A stretch of 64,000 bases of DNA from Adiantum capillus-veneris (taxonomy: Eukaryota > Streptophyta > Polypodiopsida > Polypodiales > Pteridaceae): NCBI GenBank assembly GCA_014529385.2, contig CM043958.1:123040817-123104816 (forward strand). The letters are read 5' to 3'. Numbering within the stretch: position 1 is the stretch's first letter; each line of letters opens with the position of its first letter. Under the pieces are notes generated by a model, which was given only the letters and a program-made list of their open reading frames with translations, was not told the origin of the DNA and searched no databases. The position numbers were made by a program, and so were the translations under genes. Positions 32,405 to 43,457 of the stretch are shown piece after piece.

Positions 32405-35345
32405 GTATGCTAGTGATCAAGTATCTTCAGTTTCAGCTACCGACATGATAGAGGAAATTGAGACACAAGGTGAGGAGGTTCTTTCCATGGAAATGGGACA
32501 GAGCTCTCTACACGAAGTTGATGATACTTTAGCCCCCGAGGAGAATGGTTTACAGATTATTCCATGGGAGATAATGGATGAGGTTACTGCAGCGTCTGAG
32601 ATGGAAGATGAGCAAAATATCTTTAAGCATAGAGGTGCAGACATTCTTGAAATCACACGTGTTTTTAGTTGCTTCGATTGTCCCTCCATTCCTTTATGTA
32701 GATTGATTCCATATGCGAGAGTGAGAGGTTTGAGAGATGATCTCAGTGGATTGAAGGCGGCCTTTGCAAAAGAAGGTTATATGCTAGAGAAAGGAGCATT
32801 CATTGTCTCTTTGGTAACATGCAAAAGAGAGGAGAGTTTTGTGAATGGTATGTGTTCACACTTTTCATTTTTGTATTGATGTCCACGTGCTGTGAATGTT
32901 GTTTGAAGTTTGACTTTGTGAATGTTCTAGATGAGATAAAGCCTACATGGGATCCTCTTTGGAATGAAATCAATGAAGAATTTGAAGCCGAGTTAAAAAA
33001 ACAAAGAAAGTTTCAAGATCTCACAAATCACATGTTCTATGTTTGGGAAGGGAATCATCGCACCATGGCTTGGAGGGAAGCGATAAAAGAGAAGTTCTCC
33101 ACTTCAAAGGAGAAACACTGTCGAGTCCTATGCACCATTATAGATCCCACTAAGGTGCCAGAGATTGCCTTGCTAAGCAGTTTACAACGAATGAACTTGT
33201 AAGTGTTGATGTTTCTTCTATCTTTTCTAACACTTGAATGTGAGTATCAAATGGTTTTTTGGTCTTTCAATGCAGCATGAACACTCATGCTCTTGTTGTC
33301 ACTCATCTTTGTGATGAGATTGTCAATACGACACATATTTGTACAGCGGACCATGAAATGTATCTAAAGGGTTTGCCAGATAGAGATCAAAAACTTATTG
33401 CCGCTGTACGGAAAAAGAATGCCAAAGGTACAGAGCCTTGGTATCCACTTACGCGACGTTACCTTGGTAGATTGGTCTATATCGTATGTGTCGGACTAAA
33501 TGATTTTTACTCTCATTTAAATTCATGATTTCAAAGCTTGTTAACGTATATTTAATTTTAGATTCAAATGACAAAAGAAAAAGAAAAGCGAGTTGCTCTT
33601 ATCAAACAAAGCTTGTCTGCAGAAGAGCATCAGAAAGAAGAAGAGAGAATTTGTGAGGAGATTACTCACAAATATCAGGATCGAATTGGAAAGTTATGTA
33701 GATAACATGAATTCACGGCATTCTCTTGAGAAAAATGTGCAAAAAGTTACTTAAGTACTTGTCATATGCAATATTAAATTTTTCAATTGCTTAACATTGT
33801 TGATCCCAATCTTGGGACGGATTGGCTAGCAAGAGTTTTGTCTTTGAAATGGGGTCTTGATAGTTGGGCTACGTTGGAGAAGCTGAACTTAATAGCACTT
33901 CAAGACGCCCCTGTGCAAAACAAGATTCATTGGGTTTCATTATTGGAAGCAGACAAGATTACAAGGAGTGCATATGGTTTGAAAAAGGGAGATCACGTCT
34001 TTCGCATGTAAGTATAGCTAAGATTAAAAGTACTAAATATATCATGCCTTTATATATAAGTCTAACTTTGTCTCCTCTTTTTATTTGGGAATTTAGCTGG
34101 CTTCGTAGAGAGGGTTTTTTGGCTCGGGTTTTTCCAGAGGGCATTTCAGATTGTGTCAGATCTTTTGGATGTGCCAGGTGGGGTGCCTTTGCAGCATGAC
34201 TGCACTCTTGCATTCTACTTTGAAGAAATTAAATTTGAGGCGAGGCCCTATCTATTTCCAATAGAGGTGTCTCTTGGAGTGAAGACTAAGGATATCGATA
34301 AGCAGGCATTAAAGAAGGTGGATACATTGAGAATGGCAGCACAACGTTTGGCTTTCAGGTGAATCACTAACTGACTTAGATATATAAAATTCGTTGTTAT
34401 TGTTTCTTACATTCGTGTCACCTAATTGACCTTTGTAGATTCTTCATGTTCTTGGTTACCAAGAGTGTCTTGCCTACCATGCCCTTTCTGGCTAGACAGT
34501 GGACTCAGCTAGCGATCCAAGACACAAGCATGTATCCCTCTACTATGCACACATTGACTCCTTGGGAGATAGATAATTGTCCATGGTGGATAGATATGGA
34601 GAAGGGCCATGTTCTTGGACGTGAAAGAGAGCTACAAGAGATGATATCGAAGGATGCTGCGATGAAGGTTCCTCCAGTAGAAATAGTAGAAGAGAGTCGT
34701 GCAGGTATGTTTGATCATGCTCATATTTACCTATCTAAAAGTTACAGTGCTCTGAATTGAAGTTATCTATTTTAGCAATGCGCAACTCACAAAAGGAAAA
34801 GGAGAGGGTTGTGGATCAGATCATTGACGAGGAGGTGGAGCCACCTCCAGGTAAACTACAAAAACATTTGTTAATTCTTTCCTTCCACGTGGTTGATGCA
34901 TGGCTTATTAAACCTCACTATAATGTCTCAGTTTCTCCTGGCACGATCGTGGCTCGAAGGAGTATCTCTTTTGTTTATATTATGGAGTCTCCATCTCATT
35001 GTCTCTCTAGTTCTATGGATACTCGATGCATGGCTATTGTTGGGGACTACATTGCCATTGCTGCAGACTATAGGGCGGGCATGCGTAATCTTGCATGGGT
35101 CCCTGTACACGAGCATCTCGTGCGGGCACGCTCTGACTCTATCTTGTATACCCGCGGCACGAAATCAGTTTCATGGGCTGCAGATTTGATTTTCTTAGAT
35201 CTTCCATTTGGTGGGTCCCTCTTAGGCTCCTCTACTTCACCTCATTGGGACATTTTCACTGAGTATCATGTACGTGTTGGTGTTCATTTGGCATTCTCGA
35301 CATTGGCGGATTCTGGATGGCTGTTGATCATGGTTTCTTTGGCAG
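31684..35345 (+). CDS. spliced AT-hook/ParB-fold/DNA methyltransferase-like gene, 3' truncated
   Basis: Exons inferred from GT-AG sites and frame: 31684-31733, 32338-32847, 32931-33198, 33276-33483, 33562-about 33692, about 33787-34007, 34097-34358, 34439-34704, 34776-34850, 34932-35345. Junction codons agree at 32847/32931 (GAT), 33198/33276 (TTC), 33483/33562, 34358/34439 (AGA), 34704/34776 (GCA) and 34850/34932 (GTT). Two places do not resolve: a frame change near 32404 and another in exon 34097-34358. The acceptor before 33787 is also unclear. Product order: basic start, ParB-like domain, charged helical middle, methyltransferase-like end. The 3' end is cut by a Gypsy element. ParB-methyltransferase fusions are known in phages and bacteria; a nuclear DNA-modifying role is my inference. 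It may be a pseudogene. Confidence 0.65.
32630..33483 (+). other. ParB/sulfiredoxin-fold domain across three exons
   Basis: CRLIPYARVRGLRDDLSGLK and AAFAKEGYMLEKGAFIVSLV (about 32695-32817) match the start of ParB-like domains (I-P, R, L-x-x-S-I-x-x-x-G, then a V strand). Exon 3 gives FYVWEGNHRTMAWREAI (about 33034-33085), the GNHR variant of the ParB GERR/Srx GCHR motif. It ends with a CRVLCTIID strand and LLSSLQRMN, corresponding to the ParB E-N-x-Q-R region. Bacterial ParB folds bind or hydrolyse nucleotides and bind DNA. Domain identity is inferred from motif order, not from a search. Confidence 0.65.
34932..35345 (+). other. DNA adenine/cytosine-N methyltransferase-like fragment
   Basis: The last exon has SWAADLIFLDLPFGG, then PHWDIFTEYH and LADSGWLLIMVS. 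A strand ending D-x-P-F, a W and an L-x-x-x-G-x-LLI strand are what follows motif IV (D/N-P-P-Y/F) in beta-class amino-methyltransferases. The second residue is Leu instead of Pro (CTT for CCT), which would impair catalysis. In this class the SAM-binding F-x-G-x-G motif lies downstream; it is absent because the sequence switches to a Gypsy element at about 35346. Other Rossmann proteins are possible. Confidence 0.5.
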
Positions 35346-36465
35346 GTCTATCTTGTTGAATGTTGGTTGTCAAGACTGTTGTCATACACCAACACCCAAT
35401 CACCTTCCTCAATAGCTTTAGATCTGAGCCTATGCCTCTTGTCGAATCTGTCCTTATTCTTTAACCTTGCATCTTTTAATCGTGCTACTGCAATCTCAAT
35501 ATCTTGGGGCCTTCTATCTAATTGTACTGTTTTATGCGCAAAGAAAGAAGGTCTTCCCTACTCATTCCATCTTCCCAAGGCAATACATTTCATGTGGGAA
35601 TTACATCCTCAATTGGCATTATAGGTTTCTGACCATACATCAACTCAAAAGGCATATAACCAGTAACCGAGCTATGAGTTGTACGATCAGCCCATAAAGC
35701 ATAAGGCAATAACCTAGGCCACTCTCCCATTTTACCTTTGCAAACCTTAGCCAAAGCTTTAATGATAGGAGGATGCCCACGCTCTGATTTTCCATTTCCC
35801 TCAGGATTATATGCAGTAGTGAGAGCAAGTTTAATGCCCAACCTAGAGAAAAACTCCCTTGCTTTGTCAGCATCCAACTCACCCCTGTCCACTGTTATTT
35901 TCCCAACACAGCCATAACGGCTAATTACATCATCCAAGAGGAACTTACATATCCCTTCTGTGCTTTTTGTTCTTAGAGCATGACCTTCAACTTGGTTGGT
36001 TAAATCTTCTCGTGCAAGCACTATGTATCTCATTTTCCATAAGCCCAATGGCATCGTAACCAGATCTACTACCCACTTGTAATGCATGCCCAATGGGTAA
36101 GTAGGGTGCAACCCATCGCGATGACGTACATTTGAATACATTTGATAGGTTTCACAGGACTCCACAAAGTGAGATACATCTTTATACATACCTTTCCACC
36201 AATACCTCTCTTTCATTTTAGTAAAGGTGGCCCATACACCTCTATGTCTAGCATAAAGACTCTCATGAAACTTTTTCATAAGCTCATTTTGAGCGTCCTT
36301 ATCATTCACCACTCTCATGGGCATTCCATTTCTTTGTTTTGGACGCTTCCATAAGTACCCATCTTTCAAAAAGTATCCATAGGCTTTTCTCCATATTCTT
36401 TTGAACTCTTGATCAGTCCACCCTTGTTGCCTTATCAAAGTGCTCAAATAGCGTCCAATGAGCAA
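35346..36465 (-). pseudogene. Gypsy integrase (fungal-like lineage), 3' truncated
   Basis: The minus-strand frame holds an H2C2-like finger (HESLYARHRG...CETYQMY, where the last Cys reads Tyr). The DDE core follows with WVVDLVTMPLG, KITVDRGELDADKAREFF and NPEGNGKSERGHPPI. The C-terminal part follows on the minus strand to about 35390 (EEGDWVLVYDNSLDNQHST) and then breaks off at the methyltransferase exon. No 3' LTR is present. Upstream it is in a different frame from the RT; a frameshift lies near 36450-36490. Confidence 0.85.
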
Positions 36466-38441
36466 CCAGTCACCTTGATACAGGTCCTCTGTAAACGACT
36501 CAAGTGCATTTGACAGGCAACATGATCACCCTTGGCATGAGAGATAGTATAGAACTGTGTGCCTACATCATCGCCCTCGACAGCCATGTCTTCTTCTTTT
36601 TCATACCTTGCTCTTGAAAGCATATCCTCAACTGGATTATCTTTCCCTGCAATATGCTTAAATTCTGGATTGAAGGACTTTATGTAGGCAATCCATCTCA
36701 ACATAGCAATGTCGAGAGTTGAGCAACTTGTTATCATTCCAAGAAGGGGTAGAAAATCAGTCTCCACTATTACATTTGCTCCTATCAAGTACTCTTTGTC
36801 ACATTTCAAAGCTGTGACTACTCCCCATAACTCTCTTTTTACCTGTGGATAGTTGCATTGACGAGCACTTAGGACTTTTGCTCCAAACCTCACCACATAT
36901 CGCTTGCCATCATTATCATCTTGCCCAATAGCCCATCCAATTCCTGTGGGGCTAGTATCCACTGTCACAATTACATATCTTCCACATTCATAGTTTGCTT
37001 TTCTCAAAGTTGGAGACATAAGCAGCAACTTCTTTAATTTCCTCATGGCATGGGTATGCATTTCTTCCCATTGAAACTTTTTGTTCTTTCTCAAAAGCTG
37101 ATACAAAGGCTCTACTACATGTGCATAATGCGGAATCCAAATAACATAAAACACGCATGCACCCAAGAACCTTTGAACCTCAATGACATTTATACATTTC
37201 TCTTTCATTCTCTGGATTACGTCAATCTTTGCAGGACAAGGCCTTCTACCATATGGCCCACACATATGTCCCACAATAAGAACTTCATTCACACCAAACA
37301 CTGACTTTTGGCCAGACAAGGTAAGGTTCACCTCTTCCAACCTTGACAAGATATTATCACAATCATTGATATGGGTTGCCACATAGTTTCGGCACCCCCT
37401 CGAGTCTAGAGCCACATCTTTATCACTTACATCACATCCTTTGATTGGCACATCATCAAGGAAAGTCATTGTAGTTTGCGGTATGAAGTCATGTAGGACT
37501 TTGTTCATACCATTTATCACGTGTGCAACTGAATTCGTTGCCCCCTGAGGTAAGGTGCACATCCTTACTAAACCCAAGGGTGTCCTCATGGTAGTCAGGT
37601 CCCTGCCTTCCATTGCTAGTTGGAACTGATCATACCCTGAGTACAAATCTCCCATAGAATATGTTTCCCTTCCTGCAAATGCCTCTGCAAACTCATCGAC
37701 AACTGGCCCTATACCCACATTTCTGATTGTCACCTTATTTACAGGTTGCATATCCTGAATAAAGCGTAAAGAAACATTTTTCTTCGGAATAGTGAACCAC
37801 CTGTTTGAATATGGAGCACAAGAAGGCTCCAAGATACCCATCTTGATCTTTTCATTAAGCAACTCAATGAGTTTTGGCAAATGAGCCTTTGGAACAGGAA
37901 TAGGTCTCAAGTTCCAAGGTACATGAGGGATAGTGAAGATCACCATAGGAGCAACAATGGATGGATCAACACACCCTATCTCATAAGGCTCAAATGAAAA
38001 AGCTTTTCCATGTTTGGCAAGCATGTCTTCAAAGCATATCTTTTCATCTTTTGTCAAACTATCCTCGCAACCAACCTTTAACTCTTTCAAAGAATCCTTT
38101 GTGAGCTTGTGTCCAATCTTGCTTGGGTTACGAAGGCTCGGTTGCAAAGCAGCTTTCTCCATCTTATTTGTGCAATCCTTTGGTAGAGGTAATGCCACTG
38201 GTTTCACTTTGTTTGCCACGGACTTATACTTAGTCTCCACTCGTACATCAACACCTTGAGCATTTTTGAAATCCTCAATGACCTTGTACATTTCTATTGA
38301 GCATACTTTCACAACCTCACTTCCCATATGCGAATTGCAATCCATTAAAGACTTCAAATCTTGCATAGTATCCACAAAAGAACACTCATCAAACACGCCT
38401 GCAATGCATTCATCATCTTCTAGCAAACCATTCGACTTCAA
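36444..38441 (-). pseudogene. Gypsy reverse transcriptase-RNase H (fungal-like lineage)
   Basis: This 665-codon frame has the RT blocks VPKAHLPKLIELLNEKIKMG, GDLYSGYDQFQLAMEGRD, LPQGATNS and TMTFLDDVPIKG, where the catalytic box is FLDD. RNase H follows with VTVDTSPTGIGWAIGQDD, KRELWGVVTAL and ETDFLPLL, and ends KHIAGKDNPVEDMLSRA. The FLDDVPIKG box differs from the usual plant Y/F-[VMI]DD[IL] and resembles Gypsy elements of fungi; placement by phylogeny was not possible. Frame is open throughout, so damage is recent, but it is separated from gag-pro by a TAG at about 38611. Confidence 0.85.
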
Positions 38442-38611
38442 ACCTCTTTGTACACTATTTACATGTTGTCGTTCACCCTGCTTTAAGTCCTCACACTCTG
38501 TAAAAGCAATAGATCCATAGTCTGATAATCCTACAAAACCTGTAGAAAATGTATCCTTTGCATATACATCATGCGAGAACCTTTCTCTTCTTGTACCACT
38601 GCAATCCCGCT

Positions 38612-39733
38612 CTACAATGGTACATGGCCAAAACCCCTCATATCCCTGTAGTCCTTGAACTCTTTGTTTGTCTTTGGCAAGGGTTGCTCTCTGAGACTTT
38701 CATGGTTTCTTTCATGGTCTACACAAACAGTAAGGAGCTGTACTGCACGCTTTCCATCCCTGCTCCTTATTCTTGCATAAGCTGACCCATCATCCATCAC
38801 CTTGGTTTCCATGTGAGTAGCAGTGATATATGGCTGCCCAAGGATAAGAGGATATGTAGAAATCTCTTGTACAAAGAAATTTTGGTCATCTTTCACATCC
38901 CCAATAGTCACCTTTACATTTGGACAAGCTCCGTACAACTCCCCTGATGAGTTGTTTGCTGCACGAATCATCCATCCATGATTTATATCAATTGGCCATT
39001 TCCCTTTTTGATAAAGACTCTTTGACATGAGGTTAATTTCTGACCCATGATCTATCAATGCAACGTATGGCTCTTCCAAGTCTCCTACTTTTACCAACGT
39101 CTCAGTAGTTGCTCTTGCCCAGTGACTATTCAAGTAGTAGCTCTTGTGAGTGGTCTCTACTTCATCTTCATCATCCAAGAAGCGAACGTGTTTTACTCCT
39201 CCCCTAGACTTGTAGCATCCAACAATAGTTTCATCACCTTGTTTGCCATAGACCAATACCCCCTGTGCATTTAAAATCTCTTCTTCACCCTGTACATGGA
39301 TAGATTCAATAAGAGACTGCCGCTTCCTCTTTATGATATCAATTATTTCCTCATGGAATTCCCGCTTTGCTATACCAAGGACCTCGCCCAAGGTAAATTC
39401 CACCTTACTGTTTAGATCCTCTCTTCCAAAACCTTTTTGAGATCCGTTGCTGCCTCTATATCGGATTGGAGTTTGTAGGCCGGACGGACCCTTCGCTTTG
39501 GATTTTGTTGCATCCTTCTTCTTGTCTTTAGAGGCTTCTTGCATAGGCACTTCGGGGACAGGCATTTGTTGCGGGGAAGGTGATCTAGGAGGCATTGTGT
39601 CATTTTTACCTCCACTCCTCGTTGCCCGCTTTGAAGGCCCTTCATCCCCATTCTCACGCCTACGTTTCTCTTCAACAATGGCCTCATTTGCTTGACATTT
39701 GGCAATATATGCATGCACTGACAAAGAGTCCAC
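38612..39733 (-). pseudogene. Gypsy aspartic protease region
   Basis: VALIDHGSEINLMSKSLYQK carries a retropepsin active site where D-S/T-G reads D-H-G-S. It is followed by YPLILGQPYITATHM, the I-L-G-x-P/Q-Y/F segment that closes the fold. The N-terminal third is a Lys/Pro-rich linker. The frame is continuous with the gag region upstream except for a TAA at about 39751 and ends at a TAG (about 38611), beyond which coding resumes. Confidence 0.75.
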
Positions 39734-39751
39734 AGGGTCATTCCAACCTGT

Positions 39752-41035
39752 TTAAAGCCGAATGCAATCTCCAGCTTCATGTAAAACCTCTGTAGTCATT
39801 TTACCCTTCATAACAGACTCTATAGCGCATGGCCATAGCTCTCCAATACCATTAGATTCCTCTTCTCCAGCCTTGATTGATCCTTTTCTTTTAATGTGAT
39901 CCACCTTCAACCCATAGGCGGCTGCCTCAACCATTGAGATGGCATGGCTAGTAGCCATGTCCTCAACTAGTTTCTTCATCCCTCCTTTGCCAAAGTTTGT
40001 TCCCAAGAGCTTACCTGTTTCACTTAAGTGAATTTTTCCATCTTTAAAGAAAACAAGCTCCTTTGTCAAAGAGTCTTTAAAACTTTCACAATCCCTCCTT
40101 CCATGGTCAGTACTATCGCACCATATGCATCTATTTACAAAGCCTTCTCTGTTTTGAGGCCTTTGCCCTGTAGATTGTCCTGATGGTTGCCCCTTTTCTT
40201 CTAGCCTTGTAAGCTTTAACTTGAGCTCTTGCATTCCTTTGACAATATCATCTAGGATGGATTTATCACTCTTTGGAACCACAATCACAGGCTTTATAGG
40301 ACTCTCGGAAACACTTGGATATTGAGCAGGATTGACTATCATCTTGTCTCTTCGTCGTTGTCGCTTAGCTAGCAGTGAAATGGCGTCTTTGACCTCATTC
40401 GAATCAGTCTTCAAACCCTGTTCCACATCCTTATCCTCAAGTAGTAACTCTAACTTCTATTGAATCTCTTTACCTGCGGCTTGCAAAAAGAGCTTTGTCT
40501 TCTCCGATTTTAGAGTAGCCTTTTCAGTTCTTGAAAGTTGATCATAACGGCGTTCGAATTCCCTTAGCAGTTCGGTAGGCGAGAGCCCCTCTTTTGGCCA
40601 AACTACCCACTCTAAGAAAGTCCTCTTTGTTACCCTTTCGGAGTCCTCCATGAAATAATCTTCCTTCAAGGCTAATTTGAATGCTTCCCAAGTTGCCTCA
40701 TGCTCATTTCTAATTCCCCTTACATGCTCTCTGATCTCAGGAACCACAGCAAGTTCAAAACTTTGCACCATCTCTGCTTCGGGCACTCGATGAAGCTCCA
40801 TCTCCTTTACATATCCATAAAGATACTTTGTTACATATTTACCTTTAAATTTGTCCAATTTCTTCACCACATATTGAAGCGCTTTGGTTGAGGAGATCTC
40901 CCTCCTTTCTGCAGCTTGCTGCTGCTGCATAAACACTACAAAAGCTTGAAACATTTGCATTGTGACTGGATCAAACCGAACCCCCTGTTGCTCTTGTTGC
41001 TCCTTAGCTTTAAACCTTTCTTTGAAGAGCTTCAA
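39752..41035 (-). pseudogene. Gypsy gag with zinc knuckle
   Basis: The frame 41035-40457 begins with ATG and encodes a helical gag core (QSFELAVVPEIREHVRG, SPTELLREFERRYDQLS). It is joined through a single TAG (about 40456) to 40426-39752, which contains CIWCDSTDHGRRDC, a CX2CX4HX4C zinc knuckle. Gag, protease, RT and integrase follow in one direction, separated only by single stops or one frameshift. The element was probably one polyprotein. Confidence 0.75.
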
Positions 41036-41067
41036 TGAAGCTTTTGAACCCTCACCCTAGCCTACTT

Positions 41068-41083
41068 CACGTCGGGTTCACCA
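41068..41083 (-). promoter_or_regulatory. candidate primer-binding site of the fungal-like Gypsy element
   Basis: The minus strand reads TGGTGAACCCGACGTG just upstream of the gag start, beginning with the TGG that pairs with a tRNA CCA end. I could not assign the tRNA. Confidence 0.45.
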
Positions 41084-41890
41084 AAAACGTGTCAAGAAGT
41101 GCGCAGTGCGACTAGGAAAGCGTCGGGCCTCTGACTGTGAGGATTCGTAGCAAAATCAAGCAAGGCGTAGAGTATTTGAAGCCAAAAACACACTAAAAAA
41201 GAACAAAACTCCATCCATGAAAGCTCCACTTTGAAAAAGAACCAATACTAACTCAAAAATCTTGTGTGTGTGAAGATTAGGTGTAGCCTCGCTCCCAATT
41301 GCACAGATGCAGTGTTCGTTCGACTTGTTAAAAACCCTAAATTTACACTTCAATTCTTCGTTGTGACCATTTCATGGAAGCTTCAGTACTTCATTGGAGA
41401 AGGCCAAGTAGTTATTTGAGGAGGGAAAACCCTAATTGGAGGCCTCAGAGTCTCAACCATGTAGTGGAAGCAGCAAGGGACTGCACTAGCACCCTATAGA
41501 GGAATGGCTGTATCTCCTTGCTCATGTATCCAAATGAGCTCATTCTTGGCTCTAAAAATTCCCACACAACTTGAGAAACAACGCGAGCATCGTTGATGTG
41601 GAATTTTGAGCTATTTTGGGCATTTTTAAGGCTATTTTTAGGCCATTTTTAGCCCAAAAATGTCACTTTTTGTCCGTAAAAAGCCCAAACAAGCTGGGAA
41701 AAATCCCTAAAATTGTGGAAAAATCCCATTGGGCTCAAATTTCATGTTGAACCTCATTTTCCCACTTGCATATTTTAGCTAGCAATTTATAAGCTTGCAA
41801 AAGAATTCCTTGACATGTTTTCTAGATTTCATGTACCATTTAATTTAAAATCATGAAAAAAGGACACTTATGTGTCCTTTTTGGTACCAA
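41084..41890 (-). repeat. candidate 5' LTR/leader of the fungal-like Gypsy element
   Basis: This is the position of the 5' LTR; the second LTR is lost with the 3' end, so the boundary is not provable. At 41857-41882 AAAAAGGACAC-TTAT-GTGTCCTTTTT forms a perfect 11-bp stem hairpin near the likely outer end. No gene is seen. Confidence 0.35.
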
Positions 41891-41977
41891 ACTAGTGCTA
41901 GGTGACTATATATGCAACCTATTGTCTCCATTGTAAATCTATCGATCAATCAATTCATTGCCAAGGTTGGTCGGTTC

Positions 41978-42155
<178 letters not shown>

Positions 42156-42268
42156 GATCCCACTTGCAATGGTTCATGCTCAGTCTTTGTAACCACCTTA
42201 GTCCTATTGGAAATCACGCTTATTCCCAACCAAGTTGGCCCTTGTGATCTACTTAAAGCATATAAACC

Positions 42269-43214
42269 TATTAGAGTTCATATTCCCGTCCGATGGTAGC
42301 TCCGGTATCTCCCAGGACCAGATTAGGGAGTGAGGTCTATTTTGTGGCTAAGCCCAGCCAATGTGAGGTTGTTCTCTCATATCAAGTCATGTCTAGCCAT
42401 GTTTAGCTCGGGTTTTGGCTCAGTTCCATGTCCTTGCATGTTCCTAGTGCCCTAGGTATTTTCCCCCCTTCACCCTATGGACATATGGTGCCGCTTTCCA
42501 CCCTTCCCCTATTTTCCCCCATTTATTATGATCGTGGGGCTGGAGGAGTGGGTCGGGCAGGCTATTGTAAGCCCTATATAGGCAGCCAGGGGGCGTTTAC
42601 TTCTACACATTTCAGATCAGTCCTAGCTAGGGACACCCTTCATTGGGCATCCAAGGGGGCATCCCTTTGAGGCCAGGCAGCTAGCAGACATAGGAAGGAC
42701 AACCCAACGGCCAGCACCCTCACCGATGTTTTTGGCACAGTTGGCTGTTAGGAAAGGAGGAGCATCCCAACATTTTCCTTGGGTAGTAGGAGTGGTGCTC
42801 GAAGTTCATCTCAATGGTGCAATACCACTTTAGGGCAGCCCTTCACAGGCTTTGTGTCCATGCAGTAGCCAATTTCCTCGATCAAGATCTAGATCCACAT
42901 CTACATCTAGCCTAGAGGAGATGCACCAGATCTATGCTCTCATAGCATGTTGGAGGTGATGCACATGTTGAGGCCGTATCAGTGGTCTCGTGTGCAGGAG
43001 AAATTGGCAATGTCAGTAGCAGTCACAGTTGTGTGCATCCTCACATGTTAAGGCTGTATCAATGGTCTCATGTGCAGGAGAAATTGGCAATGTCAGTAGC
43101 ATTCACAGTTGTGTGTGTCCTCGGGTCTGTCCATTGGCATGTCAGTTCTATGTTGGACCACCCTTGGTCACTTGTATGAGTAGATTGTTATCAGCATGGA
43201 GAGACTTTCCCAGA

Positions 43215-43283
<69 letters not shown>

Positions 43284-43445
43284 CTCAGATGTCATGTCTC
43301 ATTCTACCTATGTGATCTCTCTTCTCCATAGGTGTGCCTTGTTCATATGTTTGAAATTGCAGGTGTTCTAGATCGGAGTCGAGGTACCCATCGGATCACG
43401 AGCCAGGTGCTGTCCTCATTGCATCTTTTGCTGCCACCTTTCCCA
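42269..43445 (+). repeat. 5' LTR of the outer element
   Basis: It starts tattagagttcat (the partner has tgttag) and ends at ccca next to the primer site. It has a TATA-like ctatatag at 42574-42581 and a CT tract at about 43217-43280. An internal tandem duplication of 80 bp (42971-43050 and 43051-43130) is absent from the 3' LTR and accounts for much of the length difference. Confidence 0.8.
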
Positions 43446-43457
43446 TGGTATCAGAGC
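43446..43457 (+). promoter_or_regulatory. primer-binding site, tRNA-iMet (outer element)
   Basis: tggtatcagagc is an exact match to the usual complement of the plant initiator tRNA-Met 3' end. Confidence 0.85.
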
